Shown here one piece after another: positions 44,926-57,432 of a stretch of 64,000 nt of DNA. Source of the DNA: Drosophila pseudoobscura (taxonomy: Eukaryota > Arthropoda > Insecta > Diptera > Drosophilidae); contig NC_046681.1 of the NCBI RefSeq assembly GCF_009870125.1, positions 25,938,001 through 26,002,000 on the forward strand. Reading direction: 5' to 3'. Below the pieces are notes generated by a model. It was not told where the DNA came from. It saw only the letters and a program-made list of their open reading frames with translations, and did no database searches. Within the stretch, counting starts at the first letter, position 1; each line of letters starts with the position of its first letter. Both the position numbers and the translations under genes were made by a program.

Positions 44926-47667
44926 AAGCCTCGAATGAGGGGGGAGGGTGGGGGCCAGACTGATTAAAGTTGTTGCTGCCATAACTAGTGTAGTGGGATC
45001 CCTGGACGGGTGTCAAAAGTCACACCAAACAAAAAGGATGCCCGCGGGCTCAAGTCTGAAGCCGAAGCCGAATTTCAATTTCAATTTAAATTTATGTTTC
45101 ATTTCATTCACTCGACTGTCCCGCATTCCTGTCTGAGTTCCCCCCCCCTCTGGCTGCTGTCTGTTAACGCTGAAAGTGTTGCTCAAAAGTGCATGAACAA
45201 TTTGGTTTGTAAAATTTCATTTAGCTTTCACTTTTTTTTTCTTTTTTTTTTTTTTGTGCTGTTGTTGGGCTCATAATTTTCATTACATTTTACGCATTCG
45301 AAATGTGGAAATTGTTCCGCCCTCTGTGCGAAAAACTCTTCTGCAGGCAACGAAATTGAAAAGTTCAAATTGAATTTGAATTCAATTTGGCCGCCGACAA
45401 GGCAAACGGACAGCAGCAGGAATTGAGTTAACTGCGTATGTAATGGGCGGGCTAGGGGGTGGCCGAGGGGGGGAAGGGGGCGTGTAAGGGCGGAGCGAGA
45501 GAGAGTCGGCACGCATTTCTCCTGGGAACGCACTTGATTAGCCCCAAAGAGTGATTGTTTTCTAAATGCTGGTATTTTTTTGGAACAAATTTAGATTTTT
45601 CTTTGTTTTTTTTTCTTCTATGGAAAAGTGATTTGGTGGAAAATATTCCATTCCGTTCTATTTTGATGGAAATAAGAGGAGAGCTAGAAAGTTATGGAAG
45701 GCGGAGAAGGAATATTCGATTGAAGAGAGAGAAGGGGACTACAGCGTATGAAATAATTAAGGACTAAATGCTTTTAAAATGTATTAAAATAGTAGCAAAA
45801 ACTAGGCACAGATAAGCCTCCAAACCGAGTGCAAAACTGAGTGGAAAACCCCTCGAATTTCCTCAAACCCTCAGCAGAGGAAAACCATTTCCATTCCCAT
45901 TTCAATTACTAATGCAAAACGCACATAAATTTCATTAAAAATGCATTTGGTGCTTCCAAGAGAGAGGAGGAGGGGAGAGACCTCCTGGTGAAAACTTTTT
46001 GGACCCACCCTCTCCGCCCCGCAAAAGGTAAACCGAAACCACAACCACAGGAAAAACATCTGTGGCTCCATCAATTGCGGACTTCAGCTGCCGGCTTTTG
46101 GCCTCTTATTGTGGGCTTAATATTCATGGTAATTGTGCGGACGGTGTGGCCTCAGATGTTTAGACCAAAAAGTATCTAAAGGGGGGCTTCCGCTTTGGTT
46201 GCATTTCCTAAAAGAGACTGTAAATTCTGGCTAATGAACTGTTGGGGGGGGAGAAAGGAACACCTCTCTGTGGAAGAAAAAACTGTAACGAATGCCAAAA
46301 TGAGCCCAAAACAAAAAAAAACACACAGAACAAAACCGAAATTAGTCGCACTTTGTCTTGAGTTACATTTTGATGACTTCTTGAGTTTGTTTTTTGGGTG
46401 TTTCCATCCCCCCACCCCTCCCCTTGACTCTTGATTTTCTGGAATATTTAGCATAAAAATGACATAACAATTTCAAACAGATTTTCTACGCATTTTCGGG
46501 ATGAAAAGTTTGAGTATAACGGGTTCCCGGGTTCCCGGGGGGTTGGAAATATTTCCAGCAATACTTTGATATTAAAAACCGCTTAAAAGCAAATTACTCA
46601 AACTATAAACAAAAGCCTAGAAAAACTAAAACCAACAATGTTTCGGATTACACAGAGGCAGAGAGTCCAGAGAAGGTCCTGTCCTGCACAGGACATGTGT
46701 TATGGGACAGGTGCTCCTCCCCCCCCCCCCCATTTGGGCCAGCAACTATTGGAAAGGCAAACAAAAAGGCAAACTATAGAGCAGACACACAGGACATACA
46801 GGAGGACATTTTTCGGTTTGCAATTTGGGCATTTTTCATACCAAAATATTTTGTGGGTCGAAACGGCGTTTTGTAGTTTTTGTAAACTAAGAAATTTGAT
46901 CGAAAAATGTGCCCCAAAAGGGGAGTCCTGGTCCCTGTCCCTCTCCCTTTCCCTTTCCCTGTAATTATTTTCTGAGCTTGATAAAAAGTAAATAGCATAA
47001 ATCAAAAGACTCATACGGACTACACGAGACGATGACAAAATGTTGTTGATGTTGGAGGCAGCCCCAGGTTCCCCCTCCCCTCCCCTCCACAGCAGCAGCA
47101 AAAAGTTGTGCCCTGGCAATTATCCAGATGGGGGCGGGGGCGGGGTGGCTATCCCCCAAGCCAAGGCCTGGCGGCGTTGCTGCAAAATTTCATTAGACTA
47201 TAATTTTTAATTGAAAACTGTATATCATTGCCGGGGCACCAGACTGGTGCTGTGGGTGGCGGCTGCCTCAGAAAAATGCACGAAAATATTTTGTAAGCAG
47301 ATTTATAGTTTCGAAAAATAATAATTATTTGCCCAGGCGGTGGAGCCCAGCCAGGACCAGGCCCCAGCCATCTATAGATAGAGGAATGGATGTGCAGATA
47401 CGTAGATACATCAGTGGCGCTCTGCCACTTATTAAAGGCTTGGGTGTAGATTAGTTTATCATTTAATTATTTTTTGGCCCTTTAATTCGTTTAGTTTCAT
47501 TTGCCGAAAAAGAACTCAATTTGTTTCCTGCCGCCAGACGTAATCCCCAAGGATACGCCCTTCGATGGGGGGCCCTTTTCGAGTGTGTGGATTGAGGGGA
47601 ATTAGCTTAGACTGATTCAATCACAGAAGGAACAGCATTTAAGGTGGTTTAAAGGGTTGGAAGGGGT
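44926..47667. other. Intergenic DNA, no supported gene
   Basis: Long T-runs near 45231-45256, a GGGTTCCC repeat near 46520-46540, a C13 run at 46719-46731 and C/T-rich strings near 46930-46960. Open frames follow these tracts only. Confidence 0.5.
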
Positions 47668-48081
47668 TAAATATGTAGCATGGGAGATATTTCACCTCTA
47701 AAAGTTACATGGGATAAAATGTGTAGGAATATGTAGATAAATCTAAATGAAATAGTTGTTTTAAGGAGGCCAAAGCTACCTCTTAGAGGAAATTGTTGAT
47801 AAGATAGACAATTGGTCAAAATATTTCCATAAAAGGCAAATATCAGGACACTAAAAGATCGCCCCATAGGGAGTAAATATGTAGCAAGGGAGATATTTCA
47901 CCTCGAAAAGTTACATGGGATAAAATGTGTAGGAATAAGGAGATAATTATAAATAAAATAGTTGTTTTATCGAAGCCTCTAAGAGGCATCATAGAGGAAA
48001 TTGTTGATAAGATACAAAATTGGTCAAAATATTTCCATAAAAGGCAAATATCTGGACACTAAGAGGTCGCCCCATAGGGAG
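47668..48081. repeat. Two-copy direct tandem repeat, period 206 bp
   Basis: Copy 1 is 47668-47873 and copy 2 is 47874-48081. Shared text includes GAGATATTTCACCTC, AGTTACATGGGATAAAATG, AGGAAATTGTTGATAAGATA, ATTTCCATAAAAGGCAAATA and GCCCCATAGGGAG. Few substitutions, so it is younger than the 43.5-kb duplication. The minus strand is open through both copies in the same frame, but without gene-like content. Confidence 0.9.
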
Positions 48082-51000
48082 TTTTAGTAGATCTGTTAGA
48101 CAAGGGCTCAAATAGGGTCCCCTTCCCCCCTCGATAGACAACCCCATAGCACTGTCCCTTCTCCAAGACCCAAGACCTCCCTTGACCACCTTTGGAACCA
48201 GCCAGGCGTCATCCTGTAAGATATTGAGGCACTCTCCCTTTCGTGCCTCAAATTTCGAGTTCATTGAGCCCTCCACCAGCGCCAGAGCCCAAGCCAGGAG
48301 CAGGAGCAGAGTTTTCTCATTAGCAGGCGGTCAGAGATTTTTGAATATTATGAACCCAGCCTCCAATGTGGGCGTGGACCACCCACCTGACCTTTCTAAT
48401 TGTTTGGCTTTGTGACCTTTTACGTTGGGTGTTGCTGCTGCTTTGTTTTTGTTTTTTTTTGCTGTGCCCTCGACTGAAAGGTGTCAAAAGCATTTGCCGG
48501 ACTTCATTCAACGCCCAGACACGTGCGTTTGCTTTGATGATGGAGCGCTTCGCCTCCACACATGACCCCAGAGACCCCCCTACCCCCCCTGTCCACCTTG
48601 ACCGCTGGGCCTTTGTCAACAGTTGCCTTTTAATTTCACTTCATTTATATTCAAATAAAAAACCCCGCGCTTTGCTGTATCTTTTCTCTAATTGTTGTCC
48701 AAAAAATGTCGGGCCACACCCACACGTGGGGGGGTGGGGGGAGTGGGAGGGGCACACGTGACCCAGCGGAAAAATGACAAATGCCAGGACGGATGTGGGG
48801 GGGGGGGAGGGGGGTCGCCTGACACTCTCCATAACTCGACTCAAATGTGGCATGAAATGATGGCATAAATACAAATTATACGCCCCAAAAATGGAATAAA
48901 AATAAAACACTTGCTCTATCTAATGGCATTTATTAATCCAATTGCATTTTCCTTGGGGGCTCCACGGCCCGGGCCCGGGCGAGGGTCAGAGACCAAGAAC
49001 CTAATAACATTAACGACCACCCATCAGAGATGAGAGAACATTTTGCAAATCTAATGAGCCTCGACGGCATAAAAAAGACGCGCTCAGACGAAATTAAAAA
49101 GAATAAAACGACAACCAGAAAAAGGCAACAGACGTTGGCCCGAGAAGGCCAGAAATTGACAGGGGGACCGGGGACGGGGGACGGGGATGGGGGGGACCTG
49201 AAGCTGGGACCCCAACGAGGGTGCAAAATCAAGAATTAAAACGTCTTAATGGTCTGCGTCTTTATGAACTCGAACTGTCCTCTAACCCCTAGATGGGGGA
49301 TGATGATGATGATGATGACTACCCCCCACCACCCTCCCCCCCTCCCCCTCCCCGCATGCGGCGTTGCCTCTGCTGTTTCTGGCATTTTTCTCTGAGATTT
49401 CGTCCTCGGCCTCCTTGGTTTAGTTAATTTTCATGTAAATTAAGCAATCAAATGTTTGGGCTCTAATGTTTCAATTAACGCGTTTTTGTGTCTCTAAATT
49501 AATTTCAATTTTGGCGAACGGGCCTTGAAATTGGTCCAAAGAAAGTGAGGGGACAACAAACAGGTTTAAAAAGAAGATACAAAGGCAAGTATCTGTGAGA
49601 TACAGTATGTCCAAGGAGTGCCTTGGTTGGGAAGTAGCCAGCAAAGTGGAAGGTGGGAAGTTGCACAAAAGTATCTTTGAAGGGAGCACCAGTAATTAGT
49701 AGTATCTCTCAGATACAATATTGCATCTATGACTGCCCTAAACACGCCAGTTCCTGCCTCTTAATGAAGCAATTAATGCTGTGAAACATTTATTTTAATT
49801 TCAATTTGAACTTTGACAATCTGCTGTTCCCCTCCCGCCCCTGCGGACCCCCCAACGGCTGCCCAGCGGCTTCTGTTTTGTGCAATTAACATATTGGCGA
49901 GAGTCTCCCAAAAGCCAGGCCTGTGCTCCAGCCACAGTCGAGTCGTGGGGGCCACTTATCCGACAATCAACAGTTGTGTGTGTGTGTGTGCGGCCCCCAC
50001 AAGAACCTGGGGGCAGCCGAGCAGTTGTAGGCGTGTCCAGGCCTAGGCCCAAGTAAGAAATTTGCAACTGCAGAAGCCAAGTGCAGTGGCTGCCACTGCT
50101 CCACCCACTAAGGGGCACAGCACACCCCCCTCCCCCTCCCCCCACTGTATTTTCGGGTATCTGGCAGGCGATCTGAGCCTGTTTCGGGGAGTGGAAGACT
50201 GGTGCAAGTTTGCATGCCAAGAGAGCGAACAGAGAGTTGGGGCCTCGCTTGATTTACAACAGTCGCCACTTGGCACAGGCTGAGTTATGGCCCGATCTGT
50301 GGGCCTGGTTCGGGCCTGGCTCTGGCTCTGGGGACCGCGTGTGTGTGGGCGTCAATTACCAGCTCATAAATTTCAATCGATTTGCCAACTATTGTTGTTC
50401 CTTCCGCCCCCCCAACCCCCCCCTTCGTTGGCCTTTTTTCTAATTGTTTATTAATCAACTCATTAACGATTTTGGTTTTCCTTCTCTTTTCTCTCGATAA
50501 TTTTTAATTAATTGTGCATTTTTGATTAGTTTTGTGTTTTGTGCGTTTTGTGGATTTGAATCGAGTATATTTGCCCAAACAATCAACAAAATGCTCATAA
50601 TTAAATGCATTCAAGCATTTTTGATTGTTATTTGCGCTAATTTCGATGCTTAGGCAAGGGCGGGACGCTGCCAGGGGGCGTGTCCCTGCCTAAATATGAT
50701 CAATTATTGATGTGTTTGTGTCGGCACTGGCCACAGTCCTTTGGGGTGTTTAAACAAGTGCGGCTATGATTAAGAAAACTATGCCTGAATGGATAGGAGT
50801 TCCCAGAGCTCTTCCAGGTCCCACTGCATTCCTTAGCCTAGCGAAAAAATGCCACCGTTAAGGCCTCTGCAGGCCACAGCCTGGTGACAACCCAATCGCA
50901 GCCACAGCCACAGCCCGAGCCCCGGACCGTGTGTCTGTGTGCCCATTCTCGGGCCTGTTAGATCTGACTGCATATTTTGTTTGACATCATTGTTGCACAT

Positions 51001-52129
51001 GCCACGTGCTGGCTCTGGCCGTTGTTGCACCTGCAGCAGGCCACTCCGCCCCCCGAAAAGAGGCGGAGAACAGGCCTTGCAAAAAATGCAGCCAGCTGCC
51101 TGTGCGTGCATAAATTTGTGGCAGTTGTTGTTGTTGTTTGCGGCAGGCAATGAAGACATGACACCCGGAGAAAGAGAACACCTTTTTGTTGCAGTTGCAA
51201 CGTGGCGGCTGGCCTTCAGCTGTCCCTGGAGCGCCCCCCCTCCGCCCTCCGCCCCCGCCGGAGGATTCGAAGGTATTTGGGGCATCTCTACGCCCTCCTT
51301 GCAGCCCCCATGCCCAGCTCTAATTAACTGCAGTGCGTGGCAGCGACTTGGCAATAAATCCAAATAAATAACCAACGACAAATGTTGGCTCTTGGCCTTT
51401 GTTTGGGGAGGCACAATGCAGGCCAGGCGCAAACAATAGTTGAATGCGATGCCCATATGACAGCCAGTCGGCGGCAAACAGACCCGCAAGACAGCGCCAG
51501 TCATGGGCAGGACAAACACAAGGAGCTGGAGCAGGAGCCGGAGCAGGAGCCAGCAAGGATATCGCGTGCTAGCAAAAAATCACCATGCAAACACATCAGC
51601 CGCACAAAAGGCGCTGCAGGACTGGAGAAAGCTTTCAACCTGTGTGTGTGTGTGTGTGGCACCGTCTACGTCGTCTATGTATCCCCCCACTCCCTTCGCT
51701 CGAGGAGCTCCTCCTCCTGGACTCCTGGTCTCCTGTCCTCCTCTGTGTTTCCTCCTGTTGTTCTCTGGTTTTGTTTTATTTTATTGTGATTTTTATGCTG
51801 GCATTCTTTTTGTTTGCCAAATATTAGTTCCATTCGGTGGCCATTGTTGTTGGTGCCCGGCAAATGGAATGCTATTGTGTTACGTTTAGTTTTCCAAGGG
51901 GTGGCGGGGGGCTAATAGCCGGAAAATACTCGTTTGGGAGAAATATCATCCGACTTCGGGGGGGATATTCGATAGTTGCGGGTATTTCACTGAACAGCTT
52001 TTATTTCGAGGTGCCTTGCGTCTGAATCATGGTATTAAATATTTATTTAACTACCAGCATGTCCCTGAACCCTTTTGTTCACCAACAAAACCCCCATTTT
52101 ACTCTACAGATACAGATACAGATAATCTA
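48082..52129. other. Intergenic DNA, no supported gene
   Basis: G/C homopolymer runs (48798-48810, 49187-49195), a GAT run at 49299-49317, a TG run near 49974-49990, CAGGAGCCGGAG repeats near 51525-51555 and a TG run near 51640-51657. Long open frames around 50830-51890 overlap on both strands and are Cys/Ala/Pro-rich low-complexity text. Confidence 0.5.
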
Positions 52130-52830
52130 CTTACAGATAATTCTAAAAAATTCTACAAAATTTTAAAAAACTCTACGAAATTTTAGAAAATTCTACAAAG
52201 TTTAATAAAGTTCTAAACAATTCTATAAAATTATATAAAGTTCTAAAAAAATGCTATAAAATTCTACAAAGTTTAATAAAATTCGAAAAAATTCTCTAAA
52301 ACTCAATAATATTGTATAAAATTTTATAAAATTGTATAAATTTTATAAAATTCTACTAATATTCTAGAAAATTCTATAAAATTGTATTAAATTCCATAAA
52401 ATTCTGTAAAAATTATACAAAATTGTATACAATATTACAAATTTCTAAAAAAAATTCTACACAATTTTACAAAGTTCTAAAAGTTTGTAAAATATTCTAT
52501 ATAATTATAGAAAATACTACAAAGTATGATACAATTCTACAAAATTATATAAAATTCTATAGAACTCTTTAAAAATTGTATAAAACTCCATAAAATTCTA
52601 AAGAATTCTATAAAATTTTACAAAATTCCACAAAGTCTGATAAAATTCTATAAAATTAAAAAAATGTATATAATCTTATAAAAATTCTATAAAATTACAG
52701 AAAATTCTATAAGCTTTTAAAAAATTCTATAAAATTCTATAAAATTTTACTAAATTTTACAAAGTTTAATGAAAATATATAAAATTCTCTAAACATTCTA
52801 TACAAAATCTAGAAAATTCCCAAAGTTCCA
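52130..52830. repeat. Decanucleotide array, consensus AAAATTCTAT
   Basis: About 700 bp of imperfect 10-bp units; in the best part (52680-52790) successive units stay in exact 10-bp register, elsewhere 10-11 bp. Each unit has one A-tract, so A-tracts fall on the same helical face. No coding potential. Confidence 0.85.
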
Positions 52831-55800
52831 AAATCAATAAAATCCTCTTCCGCAGTGCTTTAAACTTAACATAATTTGTTTTTATTTTATTTGTCAAATG
52901 GGGTTTCTCTTTGAATACATAAACATGGGCATAAAAGCATGTACTAGTCGTATTGTGCTGGGCCAAGGCCTGCAGGTCCTTCGCGGCTAGTCCACCGAGT
53001 AATCTGAAAGAGAAAGAGTTTCAAATTAGATACGTTTACGGACGGAGCTCGGAGCCCACACTCCCACAGCGAGCCACCGTCCAGGCAGACACAATAATTG
53101 CTAAACATTTATATTAACTTTAATTGGGGCCCACGAATGGAAGGGGGGGATTGGGAGGGGGGGAGTGCATCAGATATGTATGGAATATGTAAAGTATTTT
53201 ATGATTTATGCAAGACCCTGCCCCGCCCCTGCCCCCGCCCCAGCCCCTGTCCTGCTCCGAGACAAGAAACAAAATCAACAAATCATTTTCTGGGCAACGC
53301 TGACAGCTGCAATTTTTCACTGCTACTGCCACTGCCGACTGCCTACTGGTGGAGTCATGCAACATTTAGCAGCAGAGTCCAGTGGCAGTCTTTAAAGACC
53401 CTGCCCCCTGCCCCCCACCTAGGCGGCAAGCAACCCCAAAAAGCTGCAGAATCCCCACTAGACCCCAAGCTGAACCCAAAACCAAATCAATTAAATTCAA
53501 TTAAATTCGAAAAACCACAAGCCAAGTGCATTTCCTGCGTCTTTGGGGCCCATCGAAGGGGGGGCGGGAGGGGGCGGGCGCTTAACCTTATCCGTAGAGT
53601 GCAAGTGCATTGTTATGGGGATCCAGACCCAGGCTGGGGCCCCGGCTGGGGCTTATCTGTCAATCTTATTCTAATTGAAATGCATACAGAAGGCACACTC
53701 ACAGCCAGGACCTTCATCTTGGACTGGAGTTTCGTTTCACAAATTGACTTTTACGCATCAACAATTGAAATAACTCTCCCCCCTGCCCCCCTGCACCCCT
53801 GCCGACCCCCTGTGGGGCAAAATCAACAAGTTAACTGCATTCCTGGCACTCTGGTTGGGGGCCTGTCATTCAAATTGATTTGGATTTTGGCCCCAGGCCT
53901 GGGCACTGAGTGTTGGGCCTCTCACTGTCTAATTGACTGGCGGGCGGGGCGGGGAGGGGTCATTGGGCATGGGCATTGGGTCACTCGAAAGGGAAATGCC
54001 GGCTTAAAGGAGTCTTAAAGGAAAAACTGCTGCAAACTGGAACTTTATTCATTTTTGTATACGAAATCAAAGGAGAGGCTTCCCCTCCCACGCGTTTGGC
54101 CACCAAATACCTGCCATTCTTTGGCCTCTTCGTCGGCATACATTTTTCCAATTTTTGCATAATATTTTGTCAAGCCCTTGGCTATCTTTTGGGTCTGCCT
54201 TCCACATTTTTTGCTCTTAATTAATTAAAAAAGTTGCCTCACCTTTTTTTCTACTTTTTTTGGGGCTTGTGCGCTATTTTTATTTGGCACATGCGAAATT
54301 AGCGCCGGTTGCTGTTAAAATATTTGCAAATATTTAAATTGACATTTTTCCGTCATGTTATGACTAGGAAAAAAGGGGTCAGGAGGGGGGCTTTGTTTTT
54401 GTGTTCTTAAGGGAACACTTTAAGTTGCAACTAATCAAAACAAATTCAATTAAACGACACAGCCAACGGATGGCGGATGGGGGATAGGGGCGGGGGGGGA
54501 CGCCAAAGTCGATTCAGGGTCCAGTCTGGGTCCAATGGCCATCGGCAGGCAGCCTCCTTTTGCGGCCCGCTTATCTGGCAGCACAATCCATTAAAATTGC
54601 ACATCGTTTACACCAAAAATCAATTCGCCAAAGCATTTAGGCATTACAAATGCCAAGCCAGCCACTGAAGCTAGTCCAGCGACAGGGCACTCCAGTCCAG
54701 AGCAGGCCAGAGACTCCACTCCACTCCAGAGACTCCAGAGAGCAGGCCCAGACCAGACCTGGCCTGGACCCCGGCCAGTGGCTTTCGGGGTCCCGCTTCA
54801 AATTCAACGCTGATGCCCATAAATTTCACATACGGCTCTTTCTCTGTCTCTCGTTGGGGTTTTTTGGTTTGTTTTGCTGCTGCCTCTTGCCTCCTGCCTC
54901 CTGCCTCCTGCCTCCGTCTGTCTGTGGGGCTACCAAGCGATAAACGCAGACCAGTTGGCATTGCTTTGAAATGTATCCGCCAGATACGAGTAGTACAAAA
55001 GCTGCTGGTCGTGTGTCGCCTTTTAAGAGAGGAGCAGATCAAAGGGGGGGCTCTAGGGCCTGCCTCTGGGCCCTGTCAGTGTCACCTCACGCGCCCCGAC
55101 AAATGATGTCTATCGGAAACACAGAACCCAAATCGAATGCGGTGTATCTGGAGGGGAGCTGGGGGGGCTAGGGGGCTCGATGCCTTGGTGTCAGCTTGTC
55201 GTGCGTTTTATTAGTTGGCAACTCAAACAGCAAATTGAGATTAGAATGTGGTCGGCCCCCCTGAGTTATGGCCTGCATTAAAGCGCATCAAAGGGGGGTG
55301 GGGTAGGGGCGGGAGCGGGGGCCATTAGCAGGTGACACTTGAAGGCAAAGGCTAGAAGCCACCCCCCCCCTGGAGACCTCTTAAGGGCTCATCCAGAAGG
55401 CTTTCCATTTGTGGAAATTAACATTTGATTGCTGCTCAATCGGGCCAAAGACATCAAATGTCGAGCATGTGATATCCTTGACATTTATGAGTTGTCATCG
55501 CTGTAAAGGGGGGTGGGGGGACCCCCCCCTCTCCGCCTGTCAAATGTGATTTGCATAACACAAAAAGAGGGAAAAACGCTGCCTCCCATGGCTGCTGTTT
55601 GCCTTCGAATGATGGCAATCTCTCTCCCCCCCCTGGACCCGCATATCTGCAACTGTCTGACTTTCACTTAGAGACCCGGAATGGAGGCCAGCATTAGGCC
55701 TTATTAGATTTGACGTGCTGCTCCCTGCCAAAGGAAAAAGGAACAAGTTTTTCCGCTTCTTTCAACCCCTGGCTACAAATCAAAAGATAAATTGTTTCTC

Positions 55801-55912
55801 CCCTCCAACCCCAAAGTTTTCCTTCAGCAACAAATATTAATATTGTTTGTGTTTCTTTTTTGTGTTTTGTTGGCAATGCAATGGGGAAATGCGTATGGCA
55901 GTCGCTTGTCAA
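52831..55912. other. Intergenic DNA downstream of the LRR gene, no supported gene
   Basis: CCCCTGCCCC-type repeats at 53219-53250, TCCAGAG/ACTCC repeats at 54690-54750, CCTCCTGCCT repeats at 54885-54915, many G-runs. The longest open frame (53098-54018, plus, about 306 codons) begins in AT-rich DNA and consists of Pro/Cys/Gly/Trp-rich low-complexity text with no domain; I treat it as chance. Confidence 0.5.
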
Positions 55913-55913
55913 A

Positions 55914-55919
55914 TTTAAT
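55914..55919 (-). terminator. Possible polyadenylation signal of the LRR gene
   Basis: Minus-strand ATTAAA, a common variant signal, about 40 bp after the stop codon. Confidence 0.35.
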
Positions 55920-55957
55920 ATAAATTATTGTCCAACAATCGAGCGAGAGACTCGACT

Positions 55958-57372
55958 CTACACACCCTCGTGGGGGGCCCTGGAGCTGAGGTTCAGCTGG
56001 ATTTCGTAGGCCTTCTTGGCGAGGATCTCCTTGGCCTTCGGGGTGGCCTTGTTGCAGGTCTCGTGGTCGGCAAAGTGGTCGGCGTACTCGTCCCGCTTGC
56101 AGTAGATGCACACGCCGTAGATGTACTCCTCCTCGCAGATGGTGGCGTTCGAGGAGCGGGCCCACTCGGCCGTGGCCACCAGGGGGAACAGCTTGCCCAC
56201 GTAGATGTGCGACGACAGAGTGCTGAAGGCCGTGGGGGCGATGGTGGTGATCGGATTGTGCTCCAGATTGAGCACCTGGAGCTGTTTCAACCTGTCGAAG
56301 AGGCCGCTGGAAAGGACGGGGGGGAAGTGGCTTTAGATTTGAACTATGTATCGCCTGGTTTGGCGTCCACTTACGCTTGAATGCGGTCCAGATTGTTAAA
56401 GGCCAGGTGGATCTCCAGCAGCATGGGCGTGTGGTAGAACAGCTGATCGGGCAGGCGGGCTATGTTGTTCCGCTCGAGGCGGAGGGTGAGCAGCCGCCGC
56501 TGGGCCTGCAGGAAGTCCCTGTGCAGATAGCTGATGTTGCTGCGAATGCCGATGTAGGCCAGCTGCTCGGACTTCCAGAACAGCTCGGTGGGCACGTTGT
56601 CGCCGCAGTTGAAGAGCTCGAACGACTGCAGCTGGGCCATGTGCCAGAGCTCGTCGGAGGCGAAGGCCGACATCTCGACGCTGCTGTTCTTCACGTCGCA
56701 GTCGATCACCAGGTGCTTGAGCAGCGCCTGCTTGGCGAAGATCTGGCTGGCCACCTTGTGGATGTTCTTGACCACGATGTTCAGCTTCGAGAGCTGGCCG
56801 AGCGGGTGCAGGATGGTGGCCGGCAGGTCGCTGTAGCCCTTCAGCGTCAGCTGCCTCAGCTCGAACACGTTCTGGAAGAAGTCCTTCGGCAGCGTCGACT
56901 TGAAGCCCAGGATCGTGAGCTTCGCCAGGCCCGGCAGGTTCGTGTAGCGCTGCTGCAGCACCTCCCCCCGGTCGTTCTTCTTCGGATCGAAGAAGTTGAA
57001 CACCTCCAGCTCCGTGTAGTTGGTGATGCCCAGCTGGGTGATCAGGTCGGGGATGCTCCGGGCGTCGGGAATGGCGCAGTTCTGGATGGTCAGCGCCCCG
57101 ATCTGGCCCACCCTCAGGGGCGGTATGTAGCCAAAGCCCCGGGCATCGAAGAGCCGGCAGCTGACGCTGTACAGCTTCTCGTGGTCGCTGTTCACCTGCA
57201 GGGTCTCGCACTTGATGTCCTGGTCCTGGCAGTCGCACAGGCTGAGGTCCTTGATCAGCGCCTCGCAGCCGGCCTTTGTCAGATAGCTCAGAGTGGCATT
57301 TCCCTCCTGCCACGACGGGCAGGCCAGGCCCAAAAGCAGCAGCAGCGGCAGCACCAGCAGCGGAGGCAACAT
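55958..57372 (-). CDS. Secreted leucine-rich-repeat protein (two coding exons)
   Basis: Coding exons are 56375-57372 and 55958-56306 on the minus strand. The 68-bp intron begins GTAAGT and ends TTTCCAG, and splicing joins DRIQ-A-GLFDRL in frame. The product is 448 residues. Order: signal peptide MLPPLLVLPLLLLLGLACPS; an N-terminal cysteine cluster (CEALIKDLSLCDCQDQDIKC); a stretch of irregular leucine-rich repeats from about residue 130 to 370, the clearest being LLTLRLERNNIARLPDQLF, MLLEIHLAFNNLDRI and LQVLNLEHNPITTI; and a C-terminal cysteine cap with CEEEYIYGVCIYC. No transmembrane segment or GPI-like tail is evident, so it is probably secreted. The start at 57372 is chosen because it begins the signal peptide; an acceptor-like site (CCCTCTTCCAG, ending at 57404) just upstream implies a 5' intron in the leader. 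I cannot name the fly orthologue. Codon use is strongly G/C-ending. Confidence 0.88.
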
Positions 57373-57403
57373 CTCGAGGCGATAGTCAAAGCCGAACTGC
57401 TGC

Positions 57404-57420
57404 CTGGAAGAGGGGCAAGA
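57404..57420 (-). other. Predicted 3' splice site upstream of the LRR start codon
   Basis: The minus strand reads TTTCCTCTTGCCCCTCTTCCAG then GCAGCAG (shown in pieces), a pyrimidine tract and CAG, 31 nt before the chosen ATG. It suggests a non-coding first exon upstream. A possible donor is CAG-GTAGGG at about 57584-57590, but the pairing is not certain. Confidence 0.45.
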
Positions 57421-57432
57421 GGAAAGTGGCAT

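Noticed and set aside
53098..54018. 306-codon plus frame
   Set aside because: Starts at a non-ATG codon in AT-rich DNA and consists of low-complexity Pro/Cys/Gly/Trp text from C- and G-rich repeats; no splice context or domain.
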